The notes: generated by a model from the letters alone, not told the origin. A DNA stretch of 35,050 nucleotides from Proteus alimentorum (GCF_002607735.1 NZ_NBVR01000044.1:1-35050), one strand, 5' to 3'. Positions 8,740-18,645 are shown, numbered from the stretch's first letter. Program-made: numbers and translations.

Positions 8740-10314
8740 ATGGCTGCCTTTAGACCTTTAAATTCAGCGCCAAGTAGCGCTGAATATTTAAAAGCGGCGC
8801 TGAGCGCGCCTGTTTATGAAGCTGCAATTGTCACACCACTTCAAGAGATGACAAAAATCTCTGAACGCTTAGAAAATACGATTTTAGTTAAGCGTGAAGA
8901 CAGACAACCTGTTCATAGTTTTAAATTACGTGGTGCATACACCATGATTGCAGGGTTGACTCCTGAGCAAAAAGCGAAAGGCGTTGTAACTGCTTCGGCG
9001 GGTAACCACGCTCAAGGCGTTGCGTTGTCAGCGAATCGAATGGGGGTAAAGGCATTAATCGTGATGCCTGTGGCAACAGCAGATATCAAAGTCGATGCTG
9101 TTCGCCAATTTGGCGGAGAAGCATTGCTTTATGGTGCCAACTTTGATGAAGCCAAAGCCAAAGCTATCGCGCTCTCTGAAAAGATGGGATACACCTTTGT
9201 TCCGCCATTTGATCATCCTGCAGTCATTGCAGGACAGGCAACACTGGCAATGGAACTCTTACAACAAGATGTTCATCTTGATCGTATTTTCGTACCCGTA
9301 GGTGGCGGAGGCTTAATTGCTGGTGTGGCTGTCTTAATCAAACAGCTTATGCCAGAAATTAAGGTTATCGGTGTTGAAGCAGAAGATGCCGCATGTTTAA
9401 AAGCCGCATTAGAGGCAGGACACCCTGTTGAATTAGCTCGAGTAGGCTTATTTGCAGAAGGTGTTGCCGTTAAGCGTATCGGTGATGAAACTTTTCGTTT
9501 ATGCCAGCAGTATGTCGATGATGTGATTACTGTTGATAGCGATGAAATTTGTGCTGCAGTAAAAGATTTATTTGAAGATGTGCGTGCAATTGCAGAGCCT
9601 TCAGGTGCATTGGCATTAGCGGGGCTAAAAAAATACGTAAAAGAACATCAGATCAAAGGTGAGCGTCTAGCGCATGTGCTTTCTGGTGCAAATGTGAATT
9701 TTCATGGGCTACGTTATGTTTCTGAACGCTGTGAGCTAGGCGAAAAACGCGAAGCATTATTAGCGGTGACGATCCCAGAACAAAAGGGCAGTTTTTTACG
9801 TTTCTGCCAAATCTTAGGTCAGCGTGTTGTCACTGAATTTAATTATCGTTATAGCGATGCAGATCCTGAAAATGCACGTATTTTTGTTGGTGTACGTTTA
9901 AGTCAAGGGCTCACAGAGCGTAAAGAAATTTTGCGTGAGCTGACGACTGCGGGTTATCAAGTTGCCGATCTTTCTGACGATGAAATGGCAAAACTTCATG
10001 TACGTTATATGGTCGGTGGTCGTCCCAATAAACCACTTAAAGAGCGTCTATTTAGTTTTGAATTCCCTGAGTCGCCGGGCGCTTTAATGAAGTTTTTAAA
10101 AACATTAGGGACTTATTGGAATATCACATTATTCCATTATCGTAGTCATGGCACAGATTATGGACGTGTGCTGGTGGCATTTGAATTACCCGAAACAGAA
10201 GGGCGTTTCGAGCGACATTTAGATGCATTAGGCTATGAATATCATGATGAGACAGGAAATCCTTCTTTTCAGCTATTCCTGTCACCACAAACGACAAACT
10301 TAGTCATGGAGTAA
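8740..10314 (+). CDS. ilvA: Threonine ammonia-lyase (biosynthetic threonine deaminase)
   Basis: 524 residues. The PLP-dependent catalytic domain (about 1-330) carries the lysine Lys62 in HSFKLRGAY, the ASAGNHAQG substrate loop and the VGGGGLIAG phosphate-binding glycine loop. Two ACT-like regulatory domains follow (about 340-515), the site of isoleucine feedback inhibition in this family. It makes 2-oxobutyrate for isoleucine. It is about ten residues longer than E. coli IlvA, mostly at the C-terminus. The ATG follows TAGGGGG two bases after the ilvD stop. Its 3' end overlaps convergent ilvY by 15 nt with no terminator between them. Confidence 0.97.
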   Translation: MAAFRPLNSAPSSAEYLKAALSAPVYEAAIVTPLQEMTKISERLENTILVKREDRQPVHSFKLRGAYTMIAGLTPEQKAKGVVTASAGNHAQGVALSANRMGVKALIVMPVATADIKVDAVRQFGGEALLYGANFDEAKAKAIALSEKMGYTFVPPFDHPAVIAGQATLAMELLQQDVHLDRIFVPVGGGGLIAGVAVLIKQLMPEIKVIGVEAEDAACLKAALEAGHPVELARVGLFAEGVAVKRIGDETFRLCQQYVDDVITVDSDEICAAVKDLFEDVRAIAEPSGALALAGLKKYVKEHQIKGERLAHVLSGANVNFHGLRYVSERCELGEKREALLAVTIPEQKGSFLRFCQILGQRVVTEFNYRYSDADPENARIFVGVRLSQGLTERKEILRELTTAGYQVADLSDDEMAKLHVRYMVGGRPNKPLKERLFSFEFPESPGALMKFLKTLGTYWNITLFHYRSHGTDYGRVLVAFELPETEGRFERHLDALGYEYHDETGNPSFQLFLSPQTTNLVME

Positions 10315-11187
10315 TCGCCAAAAGGCACTGATCACGGGCTCTTGAAGGCGTTTGTGTGATCCACAAACGCCTAATTCGAAAGGTTCTACCATTGAAATAT
10401 TATCCAATAAAGAGATGCGATTACGAACGGGCTCAGGGCAGTTATCAACGACAACTTGTGGAATAAGTGCAAGACCACAGCCTAATGCAACCATTGAGAC
10501 AATCGCTTCATGCCCTGAAACAGTCGCATAAATTAACGGGTTATTGATTCGGTGGCGTTTAAACCATAATGCAATTCGTTGTCGCGATGGACCATGTTCA
10601 GGAATGATAAAGGGAATATTGAGCCAATCGGGTTTCTCTTGTGTTGCAAGATGACGAACATTACAAGGTAGAGCGGGCGCAATTAGTACTAATGGAATTT
10701 CGCCTATCTTTTCAAAACAGATATTTTCAGGAAGCTTTTCAGGTTTTCCTGCAATACCTAAATCGGCTTCATCAGATTGCACTTTATCGACTGCATCAGC
10801 CGCATCTCCAGTGGTGAGTTTTATTTCAACTAATGGGTTCTCTGCACGGAAACGGTCAAGAATAGGTGGCAAATGGCTATAAGCCGCTGTTACAGAACAA
10901 AATAGGCGCAGTTCACCAGAAAGGCTTGGGCTATTTTGATTTAGCGTGTGCTTAAGTTGCTTATATTGCAATAAGGTTTGTTGAGCATAGCGTTTTAACT
11001 GTTCACCTGCATCGGTGAGAGCCACTTGTCTGTTATCACGTAAAAACAGAGGGTGACCTAAACTTTCTTCAAGACGTTGAATTTGGCGAGATAACGTAGA
11101 AGGGCTGACGTGCATCGCTTGTGCTGTCTTGGTGAAGTGACAACTTTCAGCTAAATGCAGGAAAAGCTTGAGATCACGAATATCCAT
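10300..11187 (-). CDS. ilvY: LysR-type activator of ilvC
   Basis: 295 residues, highly similar to E. coli IlvY. The N-terminal helix-turn-helix includes HFTKTAQAMHVSPSTLSRQIQRLEESLG, followed by a periplasmic-binding-like effector domain (about 90-290). In E. coli IlvY activates ilvC when bound to acetolactate or acetohydroxybutyrate and represses its own gene. The ATG at 11187 has AAGGTGG upstream. It is divergent from ilvC with 170 nt between starts, which includes a palindromic operator-like element, and converges with ilvA. Confidence 0.96.
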   Translation of the reverse strand: MDIRDLKLFLHLAESCHFTKTAQAMHVSPSTLSRQIQRLEESLGHPLFLRDNRQVALTDAGEQLKRYAQQTLLQYKQLKHTLNQNSPSLSGELRLFCSVTAAYSHLPPILDRFRAENPLVEIKLTTGDAADAVDKVQSDEADLGIAGKPEKLPENICFEKIGEIPLVLIAPALPCNVRHLATQEKPDWLNIPFIIPEHGPSRQRIALWFKRHRINNPLIYATVSGHEAIVSMVALGCGLALIPQVVVDNCPEPVRNRISLLDNISMVEPFELGVCGSHKRLQEPVISAFWRLLHD

Positions 11188-11217
11188 TGCCAGCCACCTT
11201 AGGTGATAAAAAAGTAC

Positions 11218-11234
11218 GTTGCATTTTTTGCAAC
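11218..11234. promoter_or_regulatory. Candidate IlvY operator
   Basis: Palindrome GTTGCA-TTTTT-TGCAAC, containing the LysR-type T-N11-A pattern (T11220 to A11232). It lies 31 nt after the ilvY start and 22 nt upstream of the ilvC -35 region, as expected for an IlvY site serving both genes. Confidence 0.6.
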
Positions 11235-11255
11235 ACTATCTTGTAAATATATCAA

Positions 11256-11284
11256 TTTAAGCAATGGCTTTCATCCCATATAGT
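11256..11284 (+). promoter_or_regulatory. Candidate ilvC promoter
   Basis: TTTAAG (11256-11261), a 17-nt spacer and TATAGT (11279-11284). The weak -35 fits a promoter that depends on an activator bound upstream. A 6-bp hairpin, CCTCAC (11299-11304) with GTGAGG (11310-11315), would form near the 5' end of the transcript. Confidence 0.55.
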
Positions 11285-11357
11285 AAAGTCATGCAACACC
11301 TCACGGAGAGTGAGGATAATAATAGCAAACACATACACAACGATTTTGGAGTCTTCT

Positions 11358-12833
11358 ATGACAAATTATTTTAATACATTGAATCTGCGTCAGCAGCTGT
11401 CGCAATTAGGTAAATGTCGCTTTATGTCACGTGAAGAATTTGCTGATGAAGCAAATTACCTGAAAGGCAAAAAAGTCGTTATCGTTGGTTGTGGCGCTCA
11501 AGGTCTTAACCAAGGTTTAAATATGCGTGATTCAGGTTTAAATATCGCGTATGCCTTACGCCAAGAAGCAATTGATGAAAAACGTGCATCATGGCGTCGT
11601 GCAACTGAAAACGGTTTTGAGGTGGGCACCTATGAAGCGTTGATCCCTCAAGCAGATTTAGTTGTTAACTTGACGCCAGATAAACAGCATTCTGCTGTTG
11701 TTCAAGCTGTTCAACCGCTGATGAAATCAGGTGCAGCATTAGGTTACTCTCATGGTTTTAATATCGTTGAAGTTGGCGAAAAAATTCGTGATGACATCAC
11801 CGTTGTGATGGTTGCACCAAAATGTCCAGGTACAGAAGTTCGTGAAGAATATAAGCGTGGTTTTGGTGTTCCAACATTGATTGCAGTTCACCCAGAAAAT
11901 GATGCAAAAGGTGAAGGTATGGCCATTGCGAAAGCATGGGCTGCGGCAACGGGGGGGCATCGTGCGGGTGTTTTAGAGTCCTCTTTCGTTGCTGAAGTAA
12001 AATCTGACTTAATGGGTGAGCAAACCATTCTGTGCGGTATGTTACAAGCTGGCTCTCTGTTATGTTATGACAAAATGGTTGCCGATGGTGTTGAACCAGG
12101 CTATGCAGGTAAGCTGCTCCAATTTGGTTGGGAAACGATCACAGAAGCACTGAAGCAAGGTGGGATCACCTTGATGATGGATCGATTATCTAACCCTGCG
12201 AAAATGCGTGCCTATGCATTATCAGAGCAATTGAAAGAGATCATGGCTCCACTGTTTGCGAAACATATGGATGATATCATTTCAGGTAAATTCTCTGAAA
12301 CTATGATGGCAGATTGGGCAAATGATGATAAAAACTTGCTGACATGGCGTGAAGAGACTGGCGCAAGTGCATTTGAAAATTACCCTGAATATGAGGGTAA
12401 AATCAGTGAGCAAGAGTACTTTGATCACGGTGTATTAATGGTTGCAATGGTTAAAGCGGGTGTTGAATTAGCTTTTGATACCATGATTGAAGCGGGGATC
12501 TTTGCAGAGTCTGCTTATTATGAATCACTGCATGAGTTGCCATTAATCGCAAATACCATCGCTCGTAAGCGTTTATATGAAATGAATGTGGTTATCTCTG
12601 ATACTGCAGAATATGGTAACTATCTGTTCTCATTCGCGGTTGTTCCTATGCTGAAAGAGTTTATGACAACATTGCAACCTGGCGATTTAGCGAAGAAAGT
12701 TCAAGATAATGGAACCGATAATGCGCAATTACGTGATATCAATGAAGCGATTCGTCAGCACCCAATTGAAGCCGTAGGTAAAACGTTACGTGGTTATATG
12801 ACGGATATGAAGAAGATTGCTGTAGGCAACTAA
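11358..12833 (+). CDS. ilvC: Ketol-acid reductoisomerase (NADP+), class II
   Basis: 491 residues, the long enterobacterial class II form with a duplicated C-terminal knotted domain. It isomerises and reduces acetohydroxy acids to dihydroxy acids using NADPH and Mg2+. The Rossmann motif [13 protein letters not shown] is at 41-53. Metal-site segments include [12 protein letters not shown] and [11 protein letters not shown], and the second repeat contains [18 protein letters not shown] start at ATG 11358 with GGAG 7 bp upstream, giving [13 protein letters not shown] as in E. coli; an upstream in-frame ATG at 11310 would add 16 unconserved residues. It is divergent from its regulator ilvY. Confidence 0.97.
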   Translation: MTNYFNTLNLRQQLSQLGKCRFMSREEFADEANYLKGKKVVIVGCGAQGLNQGLNMRDSGLNIAYALRQEAIDEKRASWRRATENGFEVGTYEALIPQADLVVNLTPDKQHSAVVQAVQPLMKSGAALGYSHGFNIVEVGEKIRDDITVVMVAPKCPGTEVREEYKRGFGVPTLIAVHPENDAKGEGMAIAKAWAAATGGHRAGVLESSFVAEVKSDLMGEQTILCGMLQAGSLLCYDKMVADGVEPGYAGKLLQFGWETITEALKQGGITLMMDRLSNPAKMRAYALSEQLKEIMAPLFAKHMDDIISGKFSETMMADWANDDKNLLTWREETGASAFENYPEYEGKISEQEYFDHGVLMVAMVKAGVELAFDTMIEAGIFAESAYYESLHELPLIANTIARKRLYEMNVVISDTAEYGNYLFSFAVVPMLKEFMTTLQPGDLAKKVQDNGTDNAQLRDINEAIRQHPIEAVGKTLRGYMTDMKKIAVGN

Positions 12834-12838
12834 TTTTC

Positions 12839-12967
12839 CGATTTTTCGTCGCTTTTTACGCGATAAGTGCGTTGGCTACACTCGGTTACCCAAGTCACAT
12901 ACTAATGTATGCTCCTTGGGATAACCTCCTTTGCCGCCTTCTTCTCTCGCAAATAGCTTAGAAAAAT
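12839..12967 (-). repeat. ERIC-like (IRU) intergenic repeat
   Basis: About 129 bases matching the enterobacterial repetitive intergenic consensus. Conserved blocks in plus-strand order are GCGTTGGCT (12869-12877), CCCAAGTCACATAC (12889-12902), GTATGCTCCTTGGG (12907-12920) and TTGCCGCCTTC (12931-12941). The centre folds into CCCAAG/CTTGGG plus CATAC-TAAT-GTATG. The strand is given relative to the usual ERIC orientation. It starts 6 nt after the ilvC stop and would be transcribed within its 3' untranslated RNA. Boundaries are approximate. Confidence 0.85.
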
Positions 12968-12993
12968 AAGCGCTAGATGTATTTAAAAATAAT

Positions 12994-13034
12994 AAAGACC
13001 GCATAAGCTATTAGTTAGGTATGCGATCTTTTAT
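12994..13034. terminator. Bidirectional terminator between ilvC/ERIC and the toxin gene
   Basis: AAAGACCGCATA (12994-13005) and TATGCGATCTTT (13020-13031) form a stem with one mismatch and a 14-nt loop, with A-rich and T-rich flanks. It probably ends ilvC transcription and also the minus-strand toxin-antitoxin message. Confidence 0.7.
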
Positions 13035-13300
13035 TTAAATAAATCAGAGTGCGAACCAGTTCTTTCAAAATGAACGGTATTATCTTCTATTTTATAAATA
13101 AGTAGCCAATCAGGTTCAATATGAAGATCTCGACGAGGTTTCCAATTTCCAGTTAATGGATGGTCTTTCAATTGAATTGGTAGTCGTCCTCCTTGCATTA
13201 ATAGCAGCATAATATCTTTTAGCTTATTGATATCTTTCCCACGTTTTTCTGCGAGTTTTAAATCTTTTTTGAATTGCCCTGAATAGCTAACTTTTCGCAT
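13031..13300 (-). CDS. yafQ: YafQ-family type II toxin (ribosome-dependent mRNA interferase)
   Basis: 89 residues in the RelE/ParE superfamily, closely resembling E. coli YafQ (KDHPLTGNWKPRRDLHIEPDWLLIYK). All active-site residues known for YafQ have counterparts at a constant offset of three: His47, His60, Asp64, His84 and Phe88. The toxin therefore looks intact. YafQ cleaves mRNA on the translating ribosome, with preference for AAA lysine codons in E. coli. Its ATG directly abuts the antitoxin stop codon, so the pair is one operon with tight translational coupling. In E. coli this place between ilvC and rep holds ppiC instead. Confidence 0.92.
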   Translation of the reverse strand: MRKVSYSGQFKKDLKLAEKRGKDINKLKDIMLLLMQGGRLPIQLKDHPLTGNWKPRRDLHIEPDWLLIYKIEDNTVHFERTGSHSDLFK

Positions 13301-13549
13301 TTAGATATCCAATTTTTTGAATAAATCATTGGCATCTTTGGCATAAAAAACATCATCACCTTTATCTGTTTTTGCAAAAGTTTTTAATGTTTTTTCATTT
13401 GGTTGGGTTTGATTACTTTCCACATAAACTCGAATGAGATCTCTTAAAATTTGAGAGGCAGGTCTGTGTTTATTTCGAGCTATTGCAACAAAAGCCTCTT
13501 TGAGTTCAACATCAATTTTAGTGGCTATTAATTCGCTTTTTATACTCAT
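13301..13549 (-). CDS. DinJ/RelB-family antitoxin
   Basis: 82 residues. The N-terminal part (IATKIDVELKEAFVAIARNKHRPASQILRDLIRVYVES) looks like a ribbon-helix-helix DNA-binding domain. The C-terminus, YAKDANDLFKKLDI, resembles the toxin-wrapping tail of E. coli DinJ. I start at ATG 13549 because GGAGGTG lies 5-6 nt upstream; an upstream in-frame codon at 13603 would add 18 residues outside any conserved fold and lies inside the promoter. By family it neutralises the adjacent YafQ and represses its own promoter. The N-terminal half differs from DinJ, so the exact subfamily is uncertain and I give no symbol. Confidence 0.85.
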   Translation of the reverse strand: MSIKSELIATKIDVELKEAFVAIARNKHRPASQILRDLIRVYVESNQTQPNEKTLKTFAKTDKGDDVFYAKDANDLFKKLDI

Positions 13550-13574
13550 AATACACCTCCTTATTTGTTTTAAT

Positions 13575-13603
13575 ATCATACATAGTAAAACTTTATTAAA
13601 CAA
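13575..13603 (-). promoter_or_regulatory. Promoter of the toxin-antitoxin operon
   Basis: On the minus strand, TTGTTT (13603-13598), a 17-nt spacer and TATGAT (13580-13575). It is flanked by a perfect 8-bp inverted repeat, AGTAAAAC at 13584-13591 (inside the spacer) and GTTTTACT at 13615-13622 (just upstream of the -35), a plausible operator for the ribbon-helix-helix antitoxin. Confidence 0.6.
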
Positions 13604-13669
13604 GGTTAAACTTCGTTTTACTTAGATAAATGAAGTTCAAAAAACCGAACCATCTTTCTATGCACTTTC

Positions 13670-13678
13670 TGCTACAAT
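13670..13678 (+). promoter_or_regulatory. Candidate rep promoter (extended -10)
   Basis: TGC-TACAAT gives an extended -10 element about 40 nt before the rep start codon. No good -35 hexamer is visible, which is tolerated with an extended -10. Confidence 0.45.
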
Positions 13679-13720
13679 TATCCCCCGTTATGTTCTTGGT
13701 TAATGAAGTTTGGAAAAAGT

Positions 13721-15745
13721 ATGCGATTAAATCCCGGTCAGCAAAAAGCAGTGGAATATGTGTCAGGCCCTTGTTTGGTCTTGGCAGGTGCGGGATCAGG
13801 TAAAACACGGGTTATTACCAATAAAATTGCACATCTTATTCGTCAATGCCAATACCCAGCAAAGCAAATTGCTGCGGTTACGTTTACCAATAAAGCCGCG
13901 CGTGAAATGAAAGAGCGTGTTGCTCAAACCTTAGGTCGCCAAGAAGCAAAAGGATTAATGATCTCAACGTTCCATACATTGGGATTAGAAATTATTAAAC
14001 GTGAATATAAAGCACTAGGTATTAAAGCTAAATTTTCATTATTTGATGATCAAGACCAATCTGCATTACTCAAAGAATTAACGGCTGATTTATTAGAAGA
14101 AGATAAAGATTTGCTTTCCCAGTTAAAGAGCCAAATCTCTAACTGGAAAAATGACATGCTCACGCCAGAGCAAGCAATAGGAATGGCGAGATCACAACAA
14201 GATCATACATTTGCCGAATGTTTTCGACGTTATGAGCAACATTTGCGTAGTTGTAATGTGCTCGACTTTGATGACTTAATTAGTCGGCCAACGATGTTAT
14301 TACGTACAAATGAAGAAGTGAGAGAGCGTTGGCAAAGGCGTATTCGCTATTTGCTGGTGGATGAATATCAAGATACTAATACAAGCCAATATGAATTGGT
14401 CAAATGGTTGGTGGGTGAAAGGGCTCGTTTTACAGTTGTCGGTGATGATGATCAATCCATTTATTCATGGCGTGGTGCCCGCCCTCAAAATTTAGTGCTA
14501 TTACAAAAAGATTTTCCACAACTTAATGTCATTAAGCTTGAGCAAAACTATCGCTCTTCGGGGCGTATTCTAAAATCAGCGAATATCTTGATTGAAAATA
14601 ATCCCCATGTTTTTGAAAAACGCTTATTTTCAGAATTAGGTTATGGTGATGAACTACGAGTTTTAACGGCTAATAATGAAGAGCATGAAGCTGAACGTGT
14701 CGCTGGCGAATTAATTGCACATCACTTTATTAATAAAACTAATTATAAGGATTATGCGATCCTTTATCGTGGTAATCACCAGTCGCGTATTTTTGAAAAA
14801 TACTTGATGCAAAATCGCATTCCTTATCGCATTTCAGGTGAAACCTCTTTTTTCTCACGAGAAGAGATAAAAGATATTCTGGCCTATTTACGCGTCATTA
14901 CTAATCCTGATGATGATGCGGCATTTTTACGTATTGTGAATAAGCCTCGTCGTGAAATCGGGCCTATGACAATTCAAAAGTTAGGTGAGTGGGCAAAAGT
15001 TCGAGATAAAAGTTTATACAGTGCCTGTTTTGATTTGGGGTTAAGCCAAACCTTAACAGGTCGAGGCTTGAATTCATTACAAGCATTCTCTCAATGGATG
15101 TCGCGTATAGTACAAAAATCAGAACGAGAGCCACTGTTAGCTGTACGTGATTTATTACATGAAATGGATTATGAAAGTTGGTTATATGAAACCTCAAGTA
15201 GCGCAAAAGCGGCTGAAATGAGGATGAAAAATATTAATCAGCTATTTTTATGGATGAGTGAAATGCTTGAAGGTGATGAATTACATGAGCCTATGACGCT
15301 TTCTCAAGTGGTTAACCGTTTTACCTTGCGCGATATGATGGAACGCGGAGAAACAGAAGAAGAATTAGATCAAGTTCAGTTGATGACATTACATGCCTCT
15401 AAAGGTCTTGAGTTTCCTCATGTATTTTTAGTGGGCATGGAAGAAGGCATATTGCCACACCAAAGCAGTATTGATGAAGATAATGTAGAAGAAGAAAGAC
15501 GTCTTGCTTATGTGGGTATTACTCGTGCCCAAAAAACACTCACGTTTACGTTATGTAAGGAAAGACGTCAATACGGTGAATTAATTAAACCTGATCCAAG
15601 CCGTTTTCTTTATGAATTACCTCAAGATGATTTGAATTGGGATACCAATAAAAAGAAAGTATTAAGTGCTGAGGAAAAACAAGAGAAAGGGCAAAAAGGT
15701 GTTGCAGGATTAAGAGCTATGCTGGCAAGGCATAAGCCTGAATAA
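13721..15745 (+). CDS. rep: ATP-dependent DNA helicase Rep
   Basis: 674-residue superfamily 1A 3'-5' helicase that clears proteins ahead of the replication fork and associates with DnaB in E. coli. Motifs in order: Walker [10 protein letters not shown] (21-29), FTNKAA motif Ia, DEYQD motif [15 protein letters not shown] motif III, QNYRSS motif [14 protein letters not shown] motif V and [11 protein letters not shown] motif VI. I start at ATG 13721, preceded by GGAAA, which gives MRLNPGQQ as in E. coli; an upstream ATG at 13703 would add six residues. The C-terminus diverges after the helicase core, as is usual. Confidence 0.97.
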   Translation: MRLNPGQQKAVEYVSGPCLVLAGAGSGKTRVITNKIAHLIRQCQYPAKQIAAVTFTNKAAREMKERVAQTLGRQEAKGLMISTFHTLGLEIIKREYKALGIKAKFSLFDDQDQSALLKELTADLLEEDKDLLSQLKSQISNWKNDMLTPEQAIGMARSQQDHTFAECFRRYEQHLRSCNVLDFDDLISRPTMLLRTNEEVRERWQRRIRYLLVDEYQDTNTSQYELVKWLVGERARFTVVGDDDQSIYSWRGARPQNLVLLQKDFPQLNVIKLEQNYRSSGRILKSANILIENNPHVFEKRLFSELGYGDELRVLTANNEEHEAERVAGELIAHHFINKTNYKDYAILYRGNHQSRIFEKYLMQNRIPYRISGETSFFSREEIKDILAYLRVITNPDDDAAFLRIVNKPRREIGPMTIQKLGEWAKVRDKSLYSACFDLGLSQTLTGRGLNSLQAFSQWMSRIVQKSEREPLLAVRDLLHEMDYESWLYETSSSAKAAEMRMKNINQLFLWMSEMLEGDELHEPMTLSQVVNRFTLRDMMERGETEEELDQVQLMTLHASKGLEFPHVFLVGMEEGILPHQSSIDEDNVEEERRLAYVGITRAQKTLTFTLCKERRQYGELIKPDPSRFLYELPQDDLNWDTNKKKVLSAEEKQEKGQKGVAGLRAMLARHKPE

Positions 15746-15768
15746 CCTAGAGAGTGGTAGATAAAATT

Positions 15769-15806
15769 AACCCCTTGGCATGTTGATATCCAAGGGGTTT
15801 TTATTT
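15769..15806. terminator. Terminator between rep and gppA
   Basis: Perfect 10-bp stem, AACCCCTTGG (15769-15778) with CCAAGGGGTT (15790-15799), 11-nt loop and a T-rich tail. It ends rep and, with the A-rich left flank, may also end the convergent rhlB-gppA message. Confidence 0.88.
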
Positions 15807-15823
15807 TTGTATAAGTAAAAAAG

Positions 15824-17332
15824 TTAACTTATACGAGAGCTATTTTGTTCTTCAATCATTAAAGTCCAATGGACATAACTCTGAAGTTGGATCTCTTCTT
15901 GCAGATTTTCAGCACGTAATGGATGCTCATTAAGCCATTGATGTGGCAGTGTAATAATGAGTTTCTCATCTTCAGTGCGTAATCGTAATGCAGGAAGCGT
16001 ATCATCACGGCGACGGCTAGCAAAAATGATGGCTAATCGTAGTAAACGCACCAGTCGATTGGCTTGAGATATCGGTAGGGCGTTTTGATGATTAAGAGGG
16101 GCAAGATCGATGATCCCTGTTTGGTTTTTTAGCAAAGATGCCAATAAACGTCGTTGTGCAGGTGTGTATCCCGGTAAATCAAGATGAGAGATCAGATAGC
16201 TTGCATGTGAAGGTGCTTGGCGAAAATCGACACTTAGGCCAATTTCATGTAATGCACTGGCGCTATTAAGCAGCTCACGGCAACGATTATCTAACTGCCA
16301 ACTTTTGCTGACTTGGATAAAAAAGTGTTCTGCAAGTTGTTGAACTCTGTGTGCTTGCTCAATATCAATCTGAAACCGACGCTGGACATTACGAAGAGTA
16401 CGTTGGCGGATGTCTTGCTCAATAGGAAGATGCAGCATCCCATAAACTAAGCCTTCTCGTAACGCACCACCGGCTAAGATCATATTGTCGATATGCAGTG
16501 TTTCAAATATGGCGATTAAGATAGCAAGTCCACTCGGAAACACTAAAGCGCGTTCAAAAGTCAGCCCTTCAATTTCCAACTCTTCCAATTTTCCACATTC
16601 AATGGCTTTGTGTTTGAGGCGCTCAAGCTTAGGTAAGGTGATTAATTCATCCATACCTTGAGCAATCATGATCTCTTGCAACGCTTGTACAGTACCAGAG
16701 GCTCCCACACACACTTGCCAGCCTTGCTCAATTAACTTATCCGCCACTGGGGCGAGTATCGCTTTGGCTGCGTCTTGTGCTTTAGCAAAATTTTCTTGAG
16801 TTAAAGAGCGATCAGTAAAATAGCGCTCTAACCAAGTTACACAGCCCATACTTAAGCTCATTAATTGCGTCGTTTTAGCGCCAGTACCTGTAACCAGCTC
16901 TGTGCTACCACCACCAATATCGACGACTAAACGTTGCTCTGCACCACCAGTGGTATGTGCAACGCCACGATAGATAAGGCGTGCTTCTTCCTCACCACTA
17001 ATGACATGAACAGTATTGCCTAATATTTCAGACGCTTTTGCGACAAAAATATCTGCATTTTTAGCAATACGTAATGTGGCTGTTGCTACGACTCTGATTT
17101 GTTCAGTCGGAATATCACGTAGATATTCAGAAAAAAGTCGTAAACATTGCCAACCGCGTTCCATTGCCTGCTCTGACAATTCATTTTCACTGTTTAGGCC
17201 AGCAGCGAGTCGAACTTTACGTTTCACGCGGGAAAGGACTTGTATAGAGCCCGCGATTTCTCGAACGACTAACATATGAAAACTGTTAGAACCTAAATCA
17301 ATAGCAGCATAAAGTGATGAGGATTTCAGCAT
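15824..17332 (-). CDS. gppA: Guanosine-5'-triphosphate,3'-diphosphate pyrophosphatase / exopolyphosphatase
   Basis: 502 residues (E. coli GppA has 494). It converts pppGpp to ppGpp in the stringent response and can release phosphate from polyphosphate. The ASKHA-fold phosphate loops are clear: [17 protein letters not shown] (9-25) and [16 protein letters not shown] (136-151, where E. coli has DIGGAS). [13 protein letters not shown] carries the catalytic acidic cluster. A C-terminal HD-like helical domain (about 310-500) contains [10 protein letters not shown] and FASRRRDD. It lies 3 nt downstream of rhlB on the same strand, so the two are one operon. Confidence 0.95.
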   Translation of the reverse strand: MLKSSSLYAAIDLGSNSFHMLVVREIAGSIQVLSRVKRKVRLAAGLNSENELSEQAMERGWQCLRLFSEYLRDIPTEQIRVVATATLRIAKNADIFVAKASEILGNTVHVISGEEEARLIYRGVAHTTGGAEQRLVVDIGGGSTELVTGTGAKTTQLMSLSMGCVTWLERYFTDRSLTQENFAKAQDAAKAILAPVADKLIEQGWQVCVGASGTVQALQEIMIAQGMDELITLPKLERLKHKAIECGKLEELEIEGLTFERALVFPSGLAILIAIFETLHIDNMILAGGALREGLVYGMLHLPIEQDIRQRTLRNVQRRFQIDIEQAHRVQQLAEHFFIQVSKSWQLDNRCRELLNSASALHEIGLSVDFRQAPSHASYLISHLDLPGYTPAQRRLLASLLKNQTGIIDLAPLNHQNALPISQANRLVRLLRLAIIFASRRRDDTLPALRLRTEDEKLIITLPHQWLNEHPLRAENLQEEIQLQSYVHWTLMIEEQNSSRIS

Positions 17333-17335
17333 AAT

Positions 17336-18637
17336 TTATGGATGACTCGGGCGTTTATTACGATTGTTACGTTGAGTATTATTTCCTCTGCGAGGTGTCG
17401 CATTATTATTGCGACGAGGCTGACCTTGGCGAGGACGGTGACGGCGTTTAGGCTCAGGAAGATCAGCTAATAACGCATCACTATTATATTTACTCACAGG
17501 AATAGCATGTTGAATATAAGTCTCAATTGCAGGTAAATTCAGTGCATATTCTTCACATGCAAGGCTGATTGAGTTACCACTGTTTCCAGCGCGTCCTGTT
17601 CTACCAATACGGTGAACATAATCTTCACAATCATCAGGTAAATCATAGTTAAAAACGTGAGTTACTGATGGAATATGAAGACCTCTAGCGGCAACGTCGG
17701 TGGCAACCAGAATATCAATATTACCTTGGGTAAAATCATCTAAAATACGTAGACGTTTTTTCTGAGGAACATCACCAGTTAATAAACCAACGCGGTGTCC
17801 ATCAGCGGCAAGGTGTGCCCAAATATCGTCACAACGATGTTTTGTATTGGCGAAAATGATACAGCGATCAGGCCATTCTTCTTCAATTAATGTTTGAAGA
17901 AGACGCATTTTCTCTTCATTTGAAGGATAAAAGAGTTCTTCTTTTATGCTAAAACCTGTTTTTTGTTCAGGTTCAACTTCAACATACTCAGGATTATTCA
18001 TCTGCTCAAAAGCCAGTTCTCTTACGCGGTAAGAAAGTGTTGCAGAGAACAGCATATTCATACGCTCAGCCGCAACTGGCATACGACGGAAAATCCAACG
18101 AATATCTTTAATAAAGCCGAGATCGTACATTCTGTCAGCTTCATCGAGTACCACAACTTGGATTGCGCTAAGGTTAATATGACCTTGCTTAACGTAATCA
18201 ATTAAACGACCTGTTGTGCCAATAACAATATCAACACCATTACTTAATACTTTGAGTTGTTCGTCATAGCCATCGCCACCGTAGGCGAGACCCATTTTAA
18301 TCCCTGTATTTTGCGCAAGTTCTTTAGCATCAGAATAAATCTGCACCGCTAATTCGCGTGTTGGCGCCATAATAAGTGCACGAGGTTGATTGGTTTCATG
18401 CCCTTCTTTAGCAGGGTGTGTTAAAAGATAATGAAACGTTGAGGTTAAAAACGCCAACGTTTTGCCTGTTCCTGTTTGGGCTTGCCCGGCAATGTCTTGA
18501 CCTTTCACAGTGATAGGTAACGTCAATGCCTGAATTTGTGTACAATTAGAGAACCCTTTTTTCTCAAGGGCTTCTATCACTTTTGGATGCAAGGCGAAGT
18601 CGGAAAACTTCTTTTCTGTCAAATATGTTTTGCTCAT
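17336..18637 (-). CDS. rhlB: ATP-dependent RNA helicase RhlB (DEAD-box)
   Basis: 433 residues. It is the helicase component of the RNase E degradosome in E. coli. Motifs in order: Q motif [10 protein letters not shown]...TQIQ, Walker A AQTGTGKT (53-60), PTREL, DEAD at 165-168, SAT in [15 protein letters not shown] and [10 protein letters not shown]. The C-terminal tail of about 40 residues is rich in Arg, Pro and Asn ([15 protein letters not shown]), a disordered RNA-binding tail slightly longer than in E. coli. It is first in the rhlB-gppA operon and divergent from trxA. Confidence 0.96.
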   Translation of the reverse strand: MSKTYLTEKKFSDFALHPKVIEALEKKGFSNCTQIQALTLPITVKGQDIAGQAQTGTGKTLAFLTSTFHYLLTHPAKEGHETNQPRALIMAPTRELAVQIYSDAKELAQNTGIKMGLAYGGDGYDEQLKVLSNGVDIVIGTTGRLIDYVKQGHINLSAIQVVVLDEADRMYDLGFIKDIRWIFRRMPVAAERMNMLFSATLSYRVRELAFEQMNNPEYVEVEPEQKTGFSIKEELFYPSNEEKMRLLQTLIEEEWPDRCIIFANTKHRCDDIWAHLAADGHRVGLLTGDVPQKKRLRILDDFTQGNIDILVATDVAARGLHIPSVTHVFNYDLPDDCEDYVHRIGRTGRAGNSGNSISLACEEYALNLPAIETYIQHAIPVSKYNSDALLADLPEPKRRHRPRQGQPRRNNNATPRRGNNTQRNNRNKRPSHP

Positions 18638-18645
18638 AATGTAAT

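Noticed and set aside
12839-13700. Insertion sequence or genomic island between ilvC and rep
   Set aside because: Only an ERIC-like repeat and a toxin-antitoxin pair are present; there is no transposase, integrase or visible target duplication, and the six tRNA genes in the window are intact and not adjacent.
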